Assembly (NCBI GenBank): GCA_027924645.1
Contig: BSBN01000763.1
Coordinates: forward strand, 3,100,001 to 3,164,000
Length of the DNA stretch: 64,000 bases
Reading direction: 5' to 3'
Source of the DNA: Cunninghamia lanceolata
Lineage: Eukaryota; Streptophyta; Pinopsida; Cupressales; Cupressaceae
Each line of letters opens with the position of its first letter. Positions within the stretch are counted from its first letter, which is position 1. Positions 13,301 to 25,330 of the stretch are shown here, one piece after another. A model generated the notes under the pieces. The model had not been told where the DNA came from, searched no databases, and was given only the letters and a program-made list of their open reading frames with translations. The position numbers were made by a program, and so were the translations under genes.

Positions 13301-15634
13301 AAAAAAATCATACTGAAATTTTCTGTCAATCACCACAAGAGAATGAGGATTAATTTATTGCAAGCGACTGAGTTTCTGATGAGATGCCATATGGTGGCCA
13401 AGAAGAGGATGCAGAAATCTACTTTGAGAAAGGCTCAAGTCTTCCAATGTTGCAGAGCCAAAGAGGAAGAGGCTAGAGGTAGAAGAAATTTCAGAAAGAG
13501 CAGGGATAAATGCAAGAGCAGGGAGGCCATACGGCAGTGGTAGGAAAGATTGTTATCAACATTAATCAACCATGTTATGGATCGACCAAAGTGTAGTTTG
13601 AAAGTTGGATTTCTTTTTGGTATAAAGTTTTAGGAGTAGCCAGTTGAGAACAGCCTGCCAAGACGTGCCATAAAGTGGCCAAAAAAAAATCTAATGAGAA
13701 TGGATTGCTAGCTTACAAGGAAGAGGCTCTGCCATGAACTCTCAATCCGCAAGGAAAAACTCAGAAAATGTTATTAGGATAAAAATTTGGAAAGGAAAAT
13801 ATTGAAATCCAATTTGCATATGATGGAGAGCACTCAATAAGGATAGTCCCTGAGATTCACCTCCAGTCCAAAGAAAAATTAACATCATCTGATCATTGAT
13901 TGACATGCAGGAAAACAAAACATTACACACAGAGCTAAAGATTGATGAGGGAATCGGTTGACACAAGGGACTAAGTGGTTCTCATCACTTGATTAAAAGA
14001 ATAGGTAAGTGAAATTGGTTTTGATTTAACCGAAGGTGCATAATATTTTGCCCTGCCGTGATTCCCTCCAAAAGTTACATTGATTTCTGATTGAGACTAA
14101 GTAAGCTCTGTCATAGAGATTGCATGTGCCTCACAAATTGATGTGGGCTGCTACAGAGACCTTCACTAAGAGGTTGAAATAGGAATTGATGGTTGGGCAA
14201 GATATAATAGAACAATGAGAACGAAATTTGAAGAATAATGTAGGAAGGATTTACAAGCTCATTAATTAAGTCAGAGGAGAAAAATGTCATCATAAGAAAA
14301 GTTCAAGAATTGATCTACAGGCAAAAAATTGCAGTAGTTCCATCAGATAAATAGGTTGAGGTTGAAAAGGTTACTTGAAGAATTTAAAATTTTACCAATC
14401 CTTCCAACAAGCAACCAACCAGAGCAAGGAGTTTACAAACGTAACAAGGGCGACTAACAAGTCGATTCTATGCCAGAGTAACCATCAACAAGAATTCAAC
14501 AAGAACTCTAATTCTTCAGAGCAAACAAAGACAAAGAATATACAGAGATTCACAAGACATACCCGTACAATTCACGCTCCAGAATTGAATCTTCTTTCAG
14601 AATTTCTTTTCCTTTCTCTGCAAAATATTTCCTTGAAACATCCCCCCCTTCCCGAACAAACATAACCATAGACATAAAAACCCTCTCACACCAAAACCTC
14701 CCGAGACCAAAAATAGACAACAACCATTAATTCCAGTAACCCCCAAATCTGAGACACAATCCCCTTCATTAAGAGAAATTGAATTTTTACTTAACATAGA
14801 ATTTTTTCTGCTTCTTGACAACTATCCAACAATAAATGATCATTCAAAAATCATTAAACTAGCATCCAATACTATTTTTCAAAGACACGATATACTAATT
14901 TAATCATATTAACTTATGACATAGATACTGATTAAATCATAGCATATTCCACTTAATCTATATTGGAATTTAATTAAATAATATTCCAATTAAGCAAAAT
15001 AATATAGTATTCGACAAGCTGTTAAATATTCTTAATACCACATTACCTCATTAAGCAATACCTAGATACAGATGGGCTAACTACCCAAAACTCGACAGTA
15101 ACATTCAAACCACATGACGACTAACAAACTGAAGGTTAAACTGACCTAGGGAATAAACCTCATGTTATCTCCATCAACAATATCCATGGTGTAGGGCCCG
15201 CTCAGACCTGCTAAGTCAGGTGGAGTCGAGGCCCGGTACCTGCAACCTACGTGAAAACCAATGGGTTATATAATTGTAAATATATATATATCACATACAC
15301 CGAGACAGAGAATCGCGGCGTAGTAGGGTGCTCGATCCGAGCAGTACTACACCGTCCCCGCTCCAACACAAGACTATAATCAGCAGCATAAACATGATAT
15401 TTTCTAACCATCACTAAGCATATCCATCTCATCAAAACTGAAATAATCATAATGTCATCAATACCTCCATCGACAAGGTCCATCAAGATTAAGGAGAGCA
15501 TAAACCAATACATACTAGTCCAAAAATCTTGAAACTGTAATTATGCAATATAAAACTATCAACTGTTCCAGAACTGACAGAAAGCAATAATAGAAATAAC
15601 ATCTAACACAAGCCAAAACGTGAGGGGCATTACA
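10388..15634 (-). repeat. Gypsy 1 5' LTR (right copy)
   Basis: Second copy of the 5247-bp LTR. It is the 5' LTR because the primer binding site lies beside it and gag-pol reads away from it on the minus strand. The promoter must lie here; TA-rich stretches exist near 15283-15292, but I cannot assign a TATA box or start site. A block on the minus strand near 15217-15242 (CGACTCCACCT) is shared with the LTRs of gypsy 2. Confidence 0.95.
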
Positions 15635-15639
15635 TCATA
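15635..15639. repeat. Target site duplication of gypsy 1 (right copy, TCATA)
   Basis: TCATA follows the CA end of the right LTR and pairs with 325-329. Confidence 0.93.
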
Positions 15640-16800
15640 CTTTTCCAATTTAACAAACTTACTCTTATCTCTTGTCATGTGATTTGAACATCCACTGTCA
15701 ATGATCCATTCATCTTCCTTTTCAGCATGAAATGCAGACAACTTTCCTAGACTTCATTTCTTCTCACAGCTTGTAAGGTTAGCAGAAACAGGTTCTTCTC
15801 TTTCAACAATAAATAAGCATTCACTAGCATTACCATCTTCAAAATCAAGTTCATCAAAAGTAACACCATCGTCATCTCTAACATAGTAACTCTTTCTTAC
15901 AATCCTACCTTTACTTTCATTTTTCTTGATCTTCAAATCTCTTTTAGGACATCTCGAAGCATAGTGACTAATCTTACCACAACTGAAACATTTGAAAGGT
16001 AACTTACCTCTAAACTTTCCACTGCCTCTTTTCATTCTGCTTGCAAATTTTGCCTCAAGCTCACCAAAGTCTTCTTCATCTAATTCCATAGCATACTTAT
16101 CTAATCTAATAGTCTTTTCTTCCTTGGCTTTAAAAGCAGTCTCAGTTTTCACAAGGCCATCAATAGTACCAAATTCTCTCATTTCAAAAGCATTTAGTTT
16201 ACCAAGCAATTGATCTTTTGAAACCTTATCCATATCAAACAGTTCTTCAATGGAAGACACCTAGTGACTATAAGATTTGGGAAGAGTTTTGAGTACCTTA
16301 TCTACAACATCCTTATCATTTATCATTCCACCAAGACCCTTGATGCTCCTGACAACTTCATCAATCTTTGGTATGTAACTTGTTATGTTCTCATCTTCAA
16401 ACATCCACATAGTTTCATATCTGGTCTTCAAGTTCTAAAACTTATCCTTCTTGATAGATTGATCACCTTCATAGATGTTTTTCAATTTCACCCAGATCTC
16501 ATGAACAATTTCTAGATTCACAACTTTTTCCATTTCAGTGTTAGATAAAGCATTTAGTAAAGCATTTTTAGCTTTGCCATTAGTCTCATAGACCCTAATC
16601 TCAAGTGCAGTGTTCAGACCATCCTTAGGTATTTCGTATTCATCTTCAACTATTTTCTAGACATTAAAACCAACAGAAACAAGATAACTTTACATTTGTA
16701 CCTTCCAGAAGGCATAGTCAGATCCATCAAACCAAGGAATGTCTTTCTTGTGTGCAATCCCATATCTACCTTAAGTTGTTTGGCTTTCTTCCAAGGAACC
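15640..16800 (-). pseudogene. Copia A gag and protease start, broken
   Basis: On the minus strand, reading away from the LTR at 16817, a copia-type gag (UBN2 family) can be followed: HEIWVKLKNIYEG, then ENITSYIPKIDEVV, then KVLKTLPKSYSH, SSIEELFDMDK and LNAFEMREFG. A CX2CX4HX4C zinc knuckle (CFSCGKISHYASRC) follows, then an acidic spacer and the protease start WIIDSGCSNHMT. Several in-frame stops break it, for example just before SSIEELF and after EDEYEIP upstream, and a stop precedes the protease segment near 15753. The longest clean piece is 15754-16260 (168 codons). It is interrupted by gypsy 1 at 15634. Confidence 0.88.
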
Positions 16801-16802
16801 TT

Positions 16803-16816
16803 TCTCTGATACCAAT
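16803..16816 (-). promoter_or_regulatory. Copia A primer binding site
   Basis: The minus strand reads TTGGTATCAGAGAAAGG directly after the LTR end TTCAACA. It matches the initiator Met tRNA site up to GAG and then diverges. Confidence 0.82.
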
Positions 16817-18375
16817 TGTTGAAGGCACAAGAAAACTGAGAGGGGGGTGAATCAGTTGTATCAAAAACCTTAAATTCTCTTGAACAAAATCACATTCACA
16901 TTCACTTACTTTAACCCCTTAATATGTTATGAAGATTAAACATTAAATACAGAATCAAAACTTAAACACATCAACATCATACACACATGAACACCATATT
17001 TTTACATGGAAAACCCTAAAAGGAAAAAACCATGGTGAGTGTTAGCTCACAATATAATGTAGTAACAATACAGAATAACAAAAGAGGCTCACTACGAAAC
17101 GGCTCATTGCCCAAAAGAATGCTCACTGTAAAAAGGCTCACTGCCAAGGGGTAGCTCACTACCAAGAGGGTTAGGTCACTACCATGAACTGATATAATAG
17201 CATCTACCACATGCCTGAGTTCAGTTCCAATGAAGCACAATACATATCACCTTCTTCACAACACAAACACTTTCATCTTTGTATCTTTGCACTCTCACAC
17301 ATTACACATGGATTTATTACACTTATTTATACCAATCATCAACCTTGGAACATACATCAAGGTAGGCCAATATAAACTACAAGCTTTGGAACATTCTCCA
17401 AGGTCGGCAAACATACATAATTCAAAATAGGTATGGACCTAAACAAACTTACGGAGAAAATGAATGAAATAAAAACACTTCATGGCCTATCCTAGATCAA
17501 AATACATCTTCACATGCTTCAACATGCTTCCACAATCTACAAAGCTCCTCCGCAACAAGTGTAAACAACCAAGTCAGCCAGAACTGGTGTAAACACCAAG
17601 AACACTTAGGCACATGCTTCCACAAACACAAGCATGACTTGCAGACTAGGCACAACACTTCAACACAATATAGAGACATCCACAAACAACATAAAATCAC
17701 CTTGGAGCCAACAAATCCAGCTACAACAAGTTTCACTTGAAGGCAACAGATCTCACTTGAAGACAACTTACAAACAACACTACTATGTTCTTCTATTCAA
17801 TAGCTTACTTTCTGGAGTACCGAATCAAAAATCCTTTGGAATGAAGATAGATAAGGACATTATAAACATATGTCTAGAACCACATTACCTAAAACCATTC
17901 TATGGAGAAATGCGGAACAAAATAGTTTCTCCCAGACACCTCTGCACAACATTGAAACTCTGTAAAATACAATGTTGAAACTGGTGAACACAACTTCTAC
18001 TACACAGCGATCTAGACCACCAAATTTTGGATTTAGCATCTTCAAACACTTCTCTATAACATATCCAAATCTCATACTCTGGTCTTCAACACAGAAGAAA
18101 TGTGGAGAAAAAACTCAGACAATATCCTACAAGCTAGAATACTCTACAACACACTATTTCCATTTGGAGAGCAAATTTTCTCAAAAGCACTTGGAAACTT
18201 AGCAACATGAACAATATGCTAGCATTATCAGTACTCTTTCAAGTCATTCAAATTACCTTGGCATGATAACTCAATCAAACAATAATCAGCCAATATCAGA
18301 AGACACAGTTGACACCAATGACAACACAATAATGTTGACATCAATGACAACACCGATTAGCACATACTTGCAATA
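16817..18375 (-). repeat. Copia A 5' LTR
   Basis: Bounded on the inner side by ...CTTCAACA next to the primer site and on the outer side by TATTGCAAGTATGTGCTAATCGG, a one-base variant of the copia C LTR start TGTTGCAAATATGTGCCTAATCGG. About 1.56 kb long. It shares three landmarks with the copia C LTR: the start block, a TATA box context (17324-17331), and GTGAGC repeats followed by a TTCACCCCCC block near the 3' end. The partner 3' LTR is outside the window. Confidence 0.82.
17324..17331 (-). promoter_or_regulatory. Putative TATA box of copia A LTR
   Basis: TATAAATA on the minus strand, preceded by CCAAGGTTGATGATTGG. The same CCAAGGTTGATGA...TATAAATA arrangement occurs in the copia C LTR at 23631-23655. 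Conservation between two decayed LTRs supports a promoter role. Confidence 0.6.
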
Positions 18376-18378
18376 GGA

Positions 18379-19222
18379 TGTGGTCGTTTACTATGTTAGC
18401 TCAGGTTTGGCTAACTTAACCTACTAGCACTATTTGTGGAGGTACCTCATGCTTTGTGGATGTGATGAACAACATGGTGATACAAATTTGAGTCCTAGTT
18501 AACCCTTGGCATGGTCCACTTTCACTTCTTTCCACCACGGAAGTGTTCAGTGCTGACCTAATTAGTGCTGCACATTTGATGTGCACATGTTTCATAAGGC
18601 TAACCTAACTGAGATTATTTTAGGCTATGCATGATATAAATGCAAGATGAATTTGAGTGGATCAAGGTAGAGAAGATGATGTGAAGGTGAACCAAGGGTG
18701 GTGAATTGAGTGTGAGCTTAAATGCTTATGACTCTCGGATGTAGTGAGCAGAAGGTGTCTACATTTTTAGTTTGCTTGAAGTTTCTAGAGGCAGTAAGCT
18801 AAAGGTTGTAGATGGAAAGAAGTGGCAATGGTGGATTTCTTCTATTGCTTTGAGATAGTGAATATCTCTATAACAATCTTCTTCTATTCTTCTCTCTTCT
18901 AAACAGTGAGTCCTTCTGGTAGTGAGCCTTTCTTTTGGCAGTGAGCCTTTCTTCTGGGTAGTGAGCCCTTGGAGTGAGCCTATTTGTTTTTGGTGTTGCT
19001 ATTCATATATGTGAGCTAATCCTCACCATGGTTTTTCTCTTTTTGGGTTTTCCATGTAAATCTGGTGTTCTTATGTGTTTGAATGTGTTTTCATTGATGC
19101 TCCACATGTTTACATTCTGCTAATGCATAATAAGAGGTTGATGTTTCGAATTGCTTTGAGAGCTTAATGTTTTAATACACAACCGATTCACCCCCCTCTT
19201 AGTTGTCCTATGCATTCTAATA
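18379..19222 (+). repeat. Copia B 5' LTR (start uncertain)
   Basis: The 3' end is clear: a CCGATTCACCCCCCTCTTAG block, then CATTCTAATA, then a primer-site remnant ATTGTTATCAAAGC. The start is put at the first TG after the copia A boundary (TGTGGTCG), but no second LTR is in the window to confirm it. A TATAAATG lies at 18635. AGTGAGCC is repeated several times at 18905-18985, as in copia A. Confidence 0.6.
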
Positions 19223-19237
19223 ATTGTTATCAAAGCA
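19223..19237 (+). promoter_or_regulatory. Copia B primer binding site remnant
   Basis: ATTGTTATCAAAGCA, a decayed form of the initiator tRNA-Met site TTGGTATCAGAGC, with G-to-T and G-to-A changes. Confidence 0.7.
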
Positions 19238-19277
19238 AGGTTCCCTGAAGAAGCTTAACCACTTGGGGTAGATCCAG

Positions 19278-20329
19278 ATGGTTCATAGGAAAGGTATGGA
19301 GGTTCTAGTGTTTGATGGAACAAATTATGCTTTTTGGAAGACCAGGATGGAAAGCTTTCTTGTCTCATTACGATATGGCATGTGGAAGATTGTTGACAAA
19401 AATATATTATACCTACTAGTGGTCCAAGGGATGAAGATGAGATTAAAGAATATGAGAACAATGGGAAGGCAAGAAATGCTCTTCTGAACAGTCTTTTTGA
19501 TTCTAAATTAGTGAAGGTAATGAGATACAAATCTACACATGAGATCTAGAAGAAGCTAGAAAGTATCTATGAAGGAGATGACAAGGTCAAGAAAACAAAG
19601 ATGCAAAATTTGAAGGCCAAGTTTGAAACCCTAAAGATGTCAAAGGATGAATATATTACAAAATACATGCACAGAGTGGATGAAGTTGTCAGCTCCATCA
19701 ATGGTCTTGGTGGAAAGCTCGAGGAAAGTGAAGTGGTAAAGAAGGTACTTAGAACTCTTCCAAAACCTTATAGTGCTAAAGTTTCTACTATTGAAGAAAC
19801 TCAAAATTTGGATAATTATTCTAGGGATCAAATGTTTGGTACCTTAACTACTTTTGAGATAAGAGAATTTGGTCAAGATGATTCAAGAAAAGAACTTTCT
19901 TTTAAGGCTAGCAAGATAGAAAAGAATGTTGAATCAGATCCAAATCACTTTGATGAAGTGGAAAAAAAATTTGTAAGCAAGTTGAAAAAGGGCTCTGGAA
20001 AATATAGAAGTAAGTTACCCTTCAAATGTTTCAGCTATGTAAAGATAGGTCATTATGTTTCAAAATGTATAATCAAAACTTTAAATGACAAATACAAGGA
20101 TAACAAAGGTAAATATTTCAAGAGAAGTTATTATGTTAAAGAAGATGATAGCATATCTGATGATGACTATGACTATCCGGATGATGAAAGTAATGAATTC
20201 TTTTTCATGGCTTTGAATGTTGGAACTAATTCTGAAAGGGGTATGAAGGAAATTTCTCTGGAAACAGAACACAATATCAAAGGAGCTTTGGTAACTTATT
20301 TTCATGCAAGAGAAGAAGAAAATCACTAG
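19278..20329 (+). pseudogene. Copia B gag, frameshifted
   Basis: Copia-type gag (UBN2 family). The N-terminal part (VLVFDGTNYAFWKTRMESFL) is in one frame at 19278-19487. The rest is in another at 19601-20329 (KFETLKMSKDEYITKYMHRV, VLRTLPKPYSAKV, FEIREFG). A frameshift and a stop separate the two around 19430-19555. The zinc knuckle is damaged: its second Cys is Tyr (CFSYVKIGHYVSKC). An acidic tail rich in Asp and Glu follows, as in copia A. Not functional. Confidence 0.87.
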
Positions 20330-20660
20330 ATAATTGATAGTAGATGTTTAAATCATATGATAGGTGATAACAATAAGTTTGTCAAACTTGAGAAATTTGA
20401 TGGAGGTTTTGTTAAGTTTGGAGATGATGCATCTACTAAGATCTATGGAAGAGGTTCAATCAGTTTTGATGGCAAGCATTATACAGATGATGTTCTTTAT
20501 GTCAAGGGTCTCTGGTATAATCTTCTAAGTATAGGAAAAGTGTGTAGTAGAGGATATAACCTTGTATTTAAGGATGGTGGCTGTGAAATCAAAAAAGAAA
20601 GCTCCAAAACTCTAGTTGCCACAGGATCAACGATAAAATGTAAGGCATACCTGAACCCTA
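20330..20660 (+). pseudogene. Copia B protease fragment, truncated
   Basis: Starts IIDSRCLNHMIGD, where the active-site DSG has become DSR. It then continues EKFDGGFVKFGDDAS, GRGSISFDGKH and WYNLLSIGKVCSRGYN, parallel to copia A and copia C. Similarity ends near ATGSTIKCKAYLNP at about 20660. No integrase, reverse transcriptase or 3' LTR follows, so the element is truncated here. Confidence 0.83.
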
Positions 20661-22792
20661 TTTATTAATTATGATATTTTTTTGAGAATAATTAATTAAC
20701 TCCATTTTTTGAAATAATTATTTAGATGATTTAATATTGTTTTCAAATGAAAAAGACACATTGTCATTTTATGCTTTTATATTTACATATTCTATAAAGA
20801 ATTCTTTTATTCTACAACACTTCCAAGAAATGGTAGTTATGAAATTCTAAAGAGAATTTTAGATATAAATATTTATTACAGTTTCAAGTTATTGGAGCTA
20901 ATTTTAGATTATGAAAGAGGATGAGAAAATGGGTGTCCAAATTGGTATATGAAAAGTCATATTGTTCAGTTTTTAAAAGAGGAAGAAATGTTTGGAGAGG
21001 GGGGAAGTTGGAAGTAGCAAATCAATGTTTTGAAACCTCTTGTGTTGTTTATCTTTCAATCATTTTTGTAAATGACCCTCAGACATTTTGGAGATTTTTC
21101 TCTTGTATTGGAAAAAAATTGGTTTGAGTGTGTAGGTTGGAAGAATTGTTGATTGGGCTACAGGATCTCTATGCAAAATTTAATCACAGGTATGCTTTAT
21201 TGGATATTCTATTCATTATTTTATGATGGATTATCTTTTGCTTGTAGAAAGAGGAATGTCAAATTATTGTGTAAGAAAATGAATAATGAGTAGTTTAGCT
21301 GCATGTTTGTGAAATTGGATTATATTGCAATTCCTCTAGAAACTATTTAAATTGTATTGGTTGTCATTCCTTTACATCATTCCAAAAATCTATTGATTTA
21401 ACATTCTTTCTGTGAAATTATAATTCATGGGTTCCGATGATATCTAGAGGAACCATTTTGTAATAACCCCTTATAATTTTCTATGAATGAATTTTGTTTT
21501 ATAAGATTGATGGTATCAAATGAATATTTATAACATTGTACTTGTGCTAGTTCCATTCTGAAGGGCATCAAAATTATTAGAGGATTTCTATTTGTTTTAA
21601 ATCCGTATCATAATTTATCTTGGCCATGGATTAGTCATTAATTTAGTTGTAATTGATTTTATGTGTATTGGTGAAAACATATTATGTTGGATCAAATCTA
21701 AAGGATTTGTATCTATGACTATGTATCTTGCTTGACCAAATATATGTACATGATTGCATTTGTAGCAGAGTAATACACCCGATTGAATATATAATTTTTT
21801 TTGTAAAAATGTAATATTTTATGTTGTATGCATTGATCTTGAAACTAATATTATGTTAGGTCGATTTAATGTCTATATTGTATTTATATTTGTATATCAT
21901 GCTGGTCATAAATCATATGTATGAAGTAGTAGCTATGGCAACTTAGAATACCAAGCCATGAACCCAACATATACACTTAGGTTTAATTTAAGTGCAATCT
22001 CTACTTAAATCAACCTTTAGAAGGCATCGATCCTATAGAAGTGCAGATTCATGAGTTAATTTTGTTATGTATTAATATCTACCTTTTAGAAGGCATCAAC
22101 TTTATAGTAGAGGCATCATTTAAAGAAGTTAAGTATGTTATATATAGATTCATCATGTTAGCCATAGTGTACGTTATGTGTTGTATCTGTAGCATTTTAC
22201 TAGCCAATGACTTAAGCTATATGTCTGTATATGTAGCCCCTTGCTAGTTGTATGTCTTATGTTATGTTTTTATCAATAACTTCTTCCTAGCTATATTCTG
22301 TTGTATACTATAGAAGCTAACATGCAATACTTAGTTGATTTCTTATGTTTGCATTACACCAAGGATCATTAAAGATTTCCTTTGTATTCATTTAAGTATA
22401 GACTCATACGTAGAAGAACATTAATGATTTCTCAATGATTTCTTCTTCCACTATTGAGTATTTGATTTAAATATGCATTTTTAACTTATCCTTAAGGTGT
22501 TAAAACTACATAAGCTATAGCTTGATTTCTTTCTATGATCTAAAGTAAGAAAAGATGTATTGCCTTTAATAGATCCTTGTTCTTCTCTAATATTAGATTT
22601 TATATTGATATAAAGATTGAAATTTGATATTGTCAAATATTAAATTTGGTGAACTGTGTTAAATATTAGTAACTATGGTATTGAATAAAACATAGCAAAA
22701 TACTTATTATTGCATTGTTCACTAGAGTAGCTACAACCTCAATTGCCAATAGATCACTCTAAATCATGTCTTTCTATATGTGGCATCATCGT
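20661..22792. other. AT-rich stretch without recognisable gene
   Basis: No open frame over 70 codons resembles a protein I know, and I find no LTR landmarks. A motif like AGAAGGCATC...CTATAG...AG occurs twice near 22020-22110. It may be the eroded remainder of an element or old intergenic DNA. Confidence 0.5.
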
Positions 22793-24204
22793 TGTTGCAA
22801 ATATGTGCCTAATCGGTGTTGTCATTGATCAACTGTATCTCATTCTAGAAGACTTGTATGTTGAGGATATTGAGAAAATTAGCCTCTCTGAAAGAAACAA
22901 GTGAGTTACATATCTCTCTATAAGAGACAGTGAAGACAGTGCAGTTCATAGAAGTAGATTGCTCTGCATTCCTAGTGAGATGAAGATCAGAGTCTGTGGA
23001 CCAAAGGGTGTTGTAAAGGATTTTCTAAAGTTGCTCCAATTAATATTTGAGGGATCCGCATGAAGAATTTGTGAAGTTCTGGCCATCTGAGTAGAACTGG
23101 GTTTTGCAGTTGATCAGAGGTGACAGGGTGACAGAAAATTGGTCTGGATTGATCTGCAATGGAATATTATGATATACGAATCTAGAGGTGTGTTTGGGAT
23201 GTCTGTGTGTATCCTCAACTCAAGAGGTTCATGGTTTGGAGGTCCACAAGCAATCATTCTAGTGTGATAGTCATAATAGTGAGAGTTCTTAAGTTCTTGG
23301 ATGAAGATGCAAGTGTTTCTGGTGAAGTGAGGTGGTTCAGTTGTTCTTGTTTATTTCATTGTGTTTCTGGTGGTCTCTGGATCATGTACCTACTGTGTTG
23401 GTGGTCCACATTGAGGATTGAGCTCGTGGTTGAAGATTTGTCCTTGGGTGTTGTTGTTCTTTCCAGTCGTGGCTAATTGAATGCTTTGTGCATGTTGTAG
23501 ATGATCTAAGACAAGTTCTATGATTTGTGGTGTGTTGTTTGAGAAAGATTTAGGTCCCATCTATGTTTGGCCGACACTATAGTGATTCGCATTAAGTTAG
23601 ATGTTTGTAGTGCCAACCTTGATGTTTATTCCAAGGTTGATGAAGCATATAAATATGTGTGGTTGAGTTGTGGAAAATCATCCTTGTGCAAAAATGATAA
23701 GATCCTAAAAAAGGAAAAAAGGCAGAGTAAAGAAGAGGAAGAGTAGTAAAGGATGATGAGATAGTGAAGAAGTGTTTGAGGGCAGAGCAGAAGTATTGTG
23801 TGCTTCAATGGAACTGAAGTTTGCATAAAGTAGATGATGTTTCTTAGTTTAATCTTCCTATGTTAATCATATAAACATTTTGTAGATAGTGAGTCTCTTT
23901 GAGCAATGAGCTCTAGGTAGTGCACCCGAAGGCAATTACCTTCCCATTTTTCTATTCTTTTAACAGAGAATAAATCTTGTGGGTTAACCCCCATTGTGTT
24001 TTTTCCCTTAACCAGGTTTCCATGTAAAAATCTTGGTGTTATGTGTGTTGATTTTTCTTCTGCTCATGTGACGTTGATTCATGCTTTCATGGTTATATCA
24101 TTCATCTATTAATTAGTGGTAAAGAAGTTTAATTACATAATAGAATACAAGTTTTTGTGACAACTGATTCACCCCCCTTCTCAGTTGTTTGCCCTAATTT
24201 CAAT
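22793..24204 (+). repeat. Copia C 5' LTR
   Basis: Begins TGTTGCAAATATGTGCC, repeated at 32255 after the polypurine tract, and ends ...TTTCAATA before the primer site. About 1.41 kb. It contains TATAAATA at 23648-23655, AGTGAG repeats around 23885-23920 and a CTGATTCACCCCCC block near the end. Confidence 0.88.
23648..23655 (+). promoter_or_regulatory. Putative TATA box of copia C LTR
   Basis: TATAAATA preceded by CCAAGGTTGATGAAGCA. The same context occurs in the copia A LTR, where it is on the minus strand at 17324-17331. Confidence 0.6.
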
Positions 24205-24220
24205 AATTTGTATCAGAGCC
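24205..24220 (+). promoter_or_regulatory. Copia C primer binding site
   Basis: AATTTGTATCAGAGCC sits directly after the LTR and matches the initiator tRNA-Met complement TGGTATCAGAGCC with one G-to-T change. Confidence 0.87.
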
Positions 24221-24261
24221 GGTTCCTCTAAAAGAAGCCTGATTGCTTGAGGAGATCCAGG

Positions 24262-25330
24262 ATGTCAACTTACAAGAAGGATAGTCTGAGATTTGATGGA
24301 ACAAATTACTCTCTTTGGAAGAGTCGCATGGAGTACTATTTGCAATGCATGGGTGATGCTTATTGGTTAATATCAAAGGATGAGTATAAGCCTCCAGAAA
24401 AAAGTCCTTCAACTCCAGATGAACTCAAAGATGCTGAAAACAACATTCGAGATAAAGAAGCTTTACTGAGTGCCTTGACTGATACAAAAATGACAAATGT
24501 CCTGGAATTGAAAATTGCTCATGAAATATGGAAGAAGTTGGAAAATCTATATGAAGATGATGAATATGTCAAATGTGCTAAGTTATAGAGCTTGAAGGGC
24601 AGATACAAAAATTTGAGGATGAGTGAAGATGAAAACATCACTTCCTACATGCAGAAGGTGAATGAACTTGTGTCTAGTATCAGGTGCGCTGGTGGAACAC
24701 TGGAAGAATTAGAGATTGTTGGAAAAGTGCTCAGATCCTTACCTGCTTCATACAAGCATAGAGTTGTTACTATTGAGGAAATCAGGACTGTGACAACTGT
24801 TACAAGGGATCAGTTGGTTGGCAAGCTCTTAGCGTTTGAAATGAGTGAGTTTGGTGATTCTCTTCCTAAATCTGCATTTAAGGCCAGTATTTTTGGAAAG
24901 TAAAGATTTGATCCAGGTGAAATCTCTTCAAGAAGACTAACTAGATTTGAGAAGGCAAGGAAGGATCTTGAAGAAGATGAATCAGAGCTTGAAGAACTTG
25001 AAGCCCTTTTTTCTAAAAGACTACCAAGAGGATCCGGTAAGTATTAAGGAAAGTTGCCTTTCAAATGTTTTGCTTGCAATAAGATTGGTCATTTTGCCTC
25101 AAGATGTCTAGAGAGGGTTTCAAATCCAAACCCTAACAGACCTAGGATTTAGAAGAAATGCTACTATGTCCAAGAAGTTATTGAAGGAGTCATTGATGAT
25201 GAATCTGATAAGGGAAGTACCTCAAAAAATGAATGGGTAATCATTGCCATCAAAGAAGAAGATCTGATGCCTATTGAATCTGCTAGCTGTGTGAAGGTAG
25301 AAAGAGCCTTGGCTCCTCAAGTTGAAGAAA
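24262..25330 (+). pseudogene. Copia C gag, with in-frame stops
   Basis: Copia-type gag (UBN2 family) in a single frame. Landmarks are RFDGTNYSLWKSRMEYYL, AHEIWKKLENLYEDD, RYKNLRMSEDENITSYM, KVLRSLPASYKHRV and LAFEMSEFG, then a zinc knuckle CFACNKIGHFASRC and an acidic spacer. Stops occur after CAKL (about 24588), after SIFGK (24901), in GKY*GKL (about 25046) and in RPRI*KK (about 25150). There is no frameshift over this part, so decay is by point substitution. Copia A and copia B gag are close relatives. Confidence 0.9.

Larger units (their letters stand above)
330..15634 (-). mobile_element. Gypsy 1: complete young Ty3/gypsy chromovirus-like LTR retrotransposon
   Basis: A 15.3-kb element on the minus strand. 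It has two LTRs of 5247 bp offset by exactly 10058 bp, TG...CA ends, a TCATA duplication, an initiator-Met tRNA primer site next to the 5' LTR, a polypurine tract next to the 3' LTR, and one long gag-protease-RT-RNaseH-integrase frame. Domain order (integrase after RNase H) makes it Ty3/gypsy. A chromodomain-like tail after integrase suggests the plant Tekay/Del type of chromovirus; that lineage is inference. It interrupts copia A in the protease region, which is also on the minus strand. Reading the LTRs side by side I found nine substitutions and no net length change, about 0.17 percent, so the insertion is recent relative to everything else here. Confidence 0.95.

Noticed and set aside
16264..16515. 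83-codon plus-strand frame
   Set aside because: Antisense shadow of the copia A gag region.
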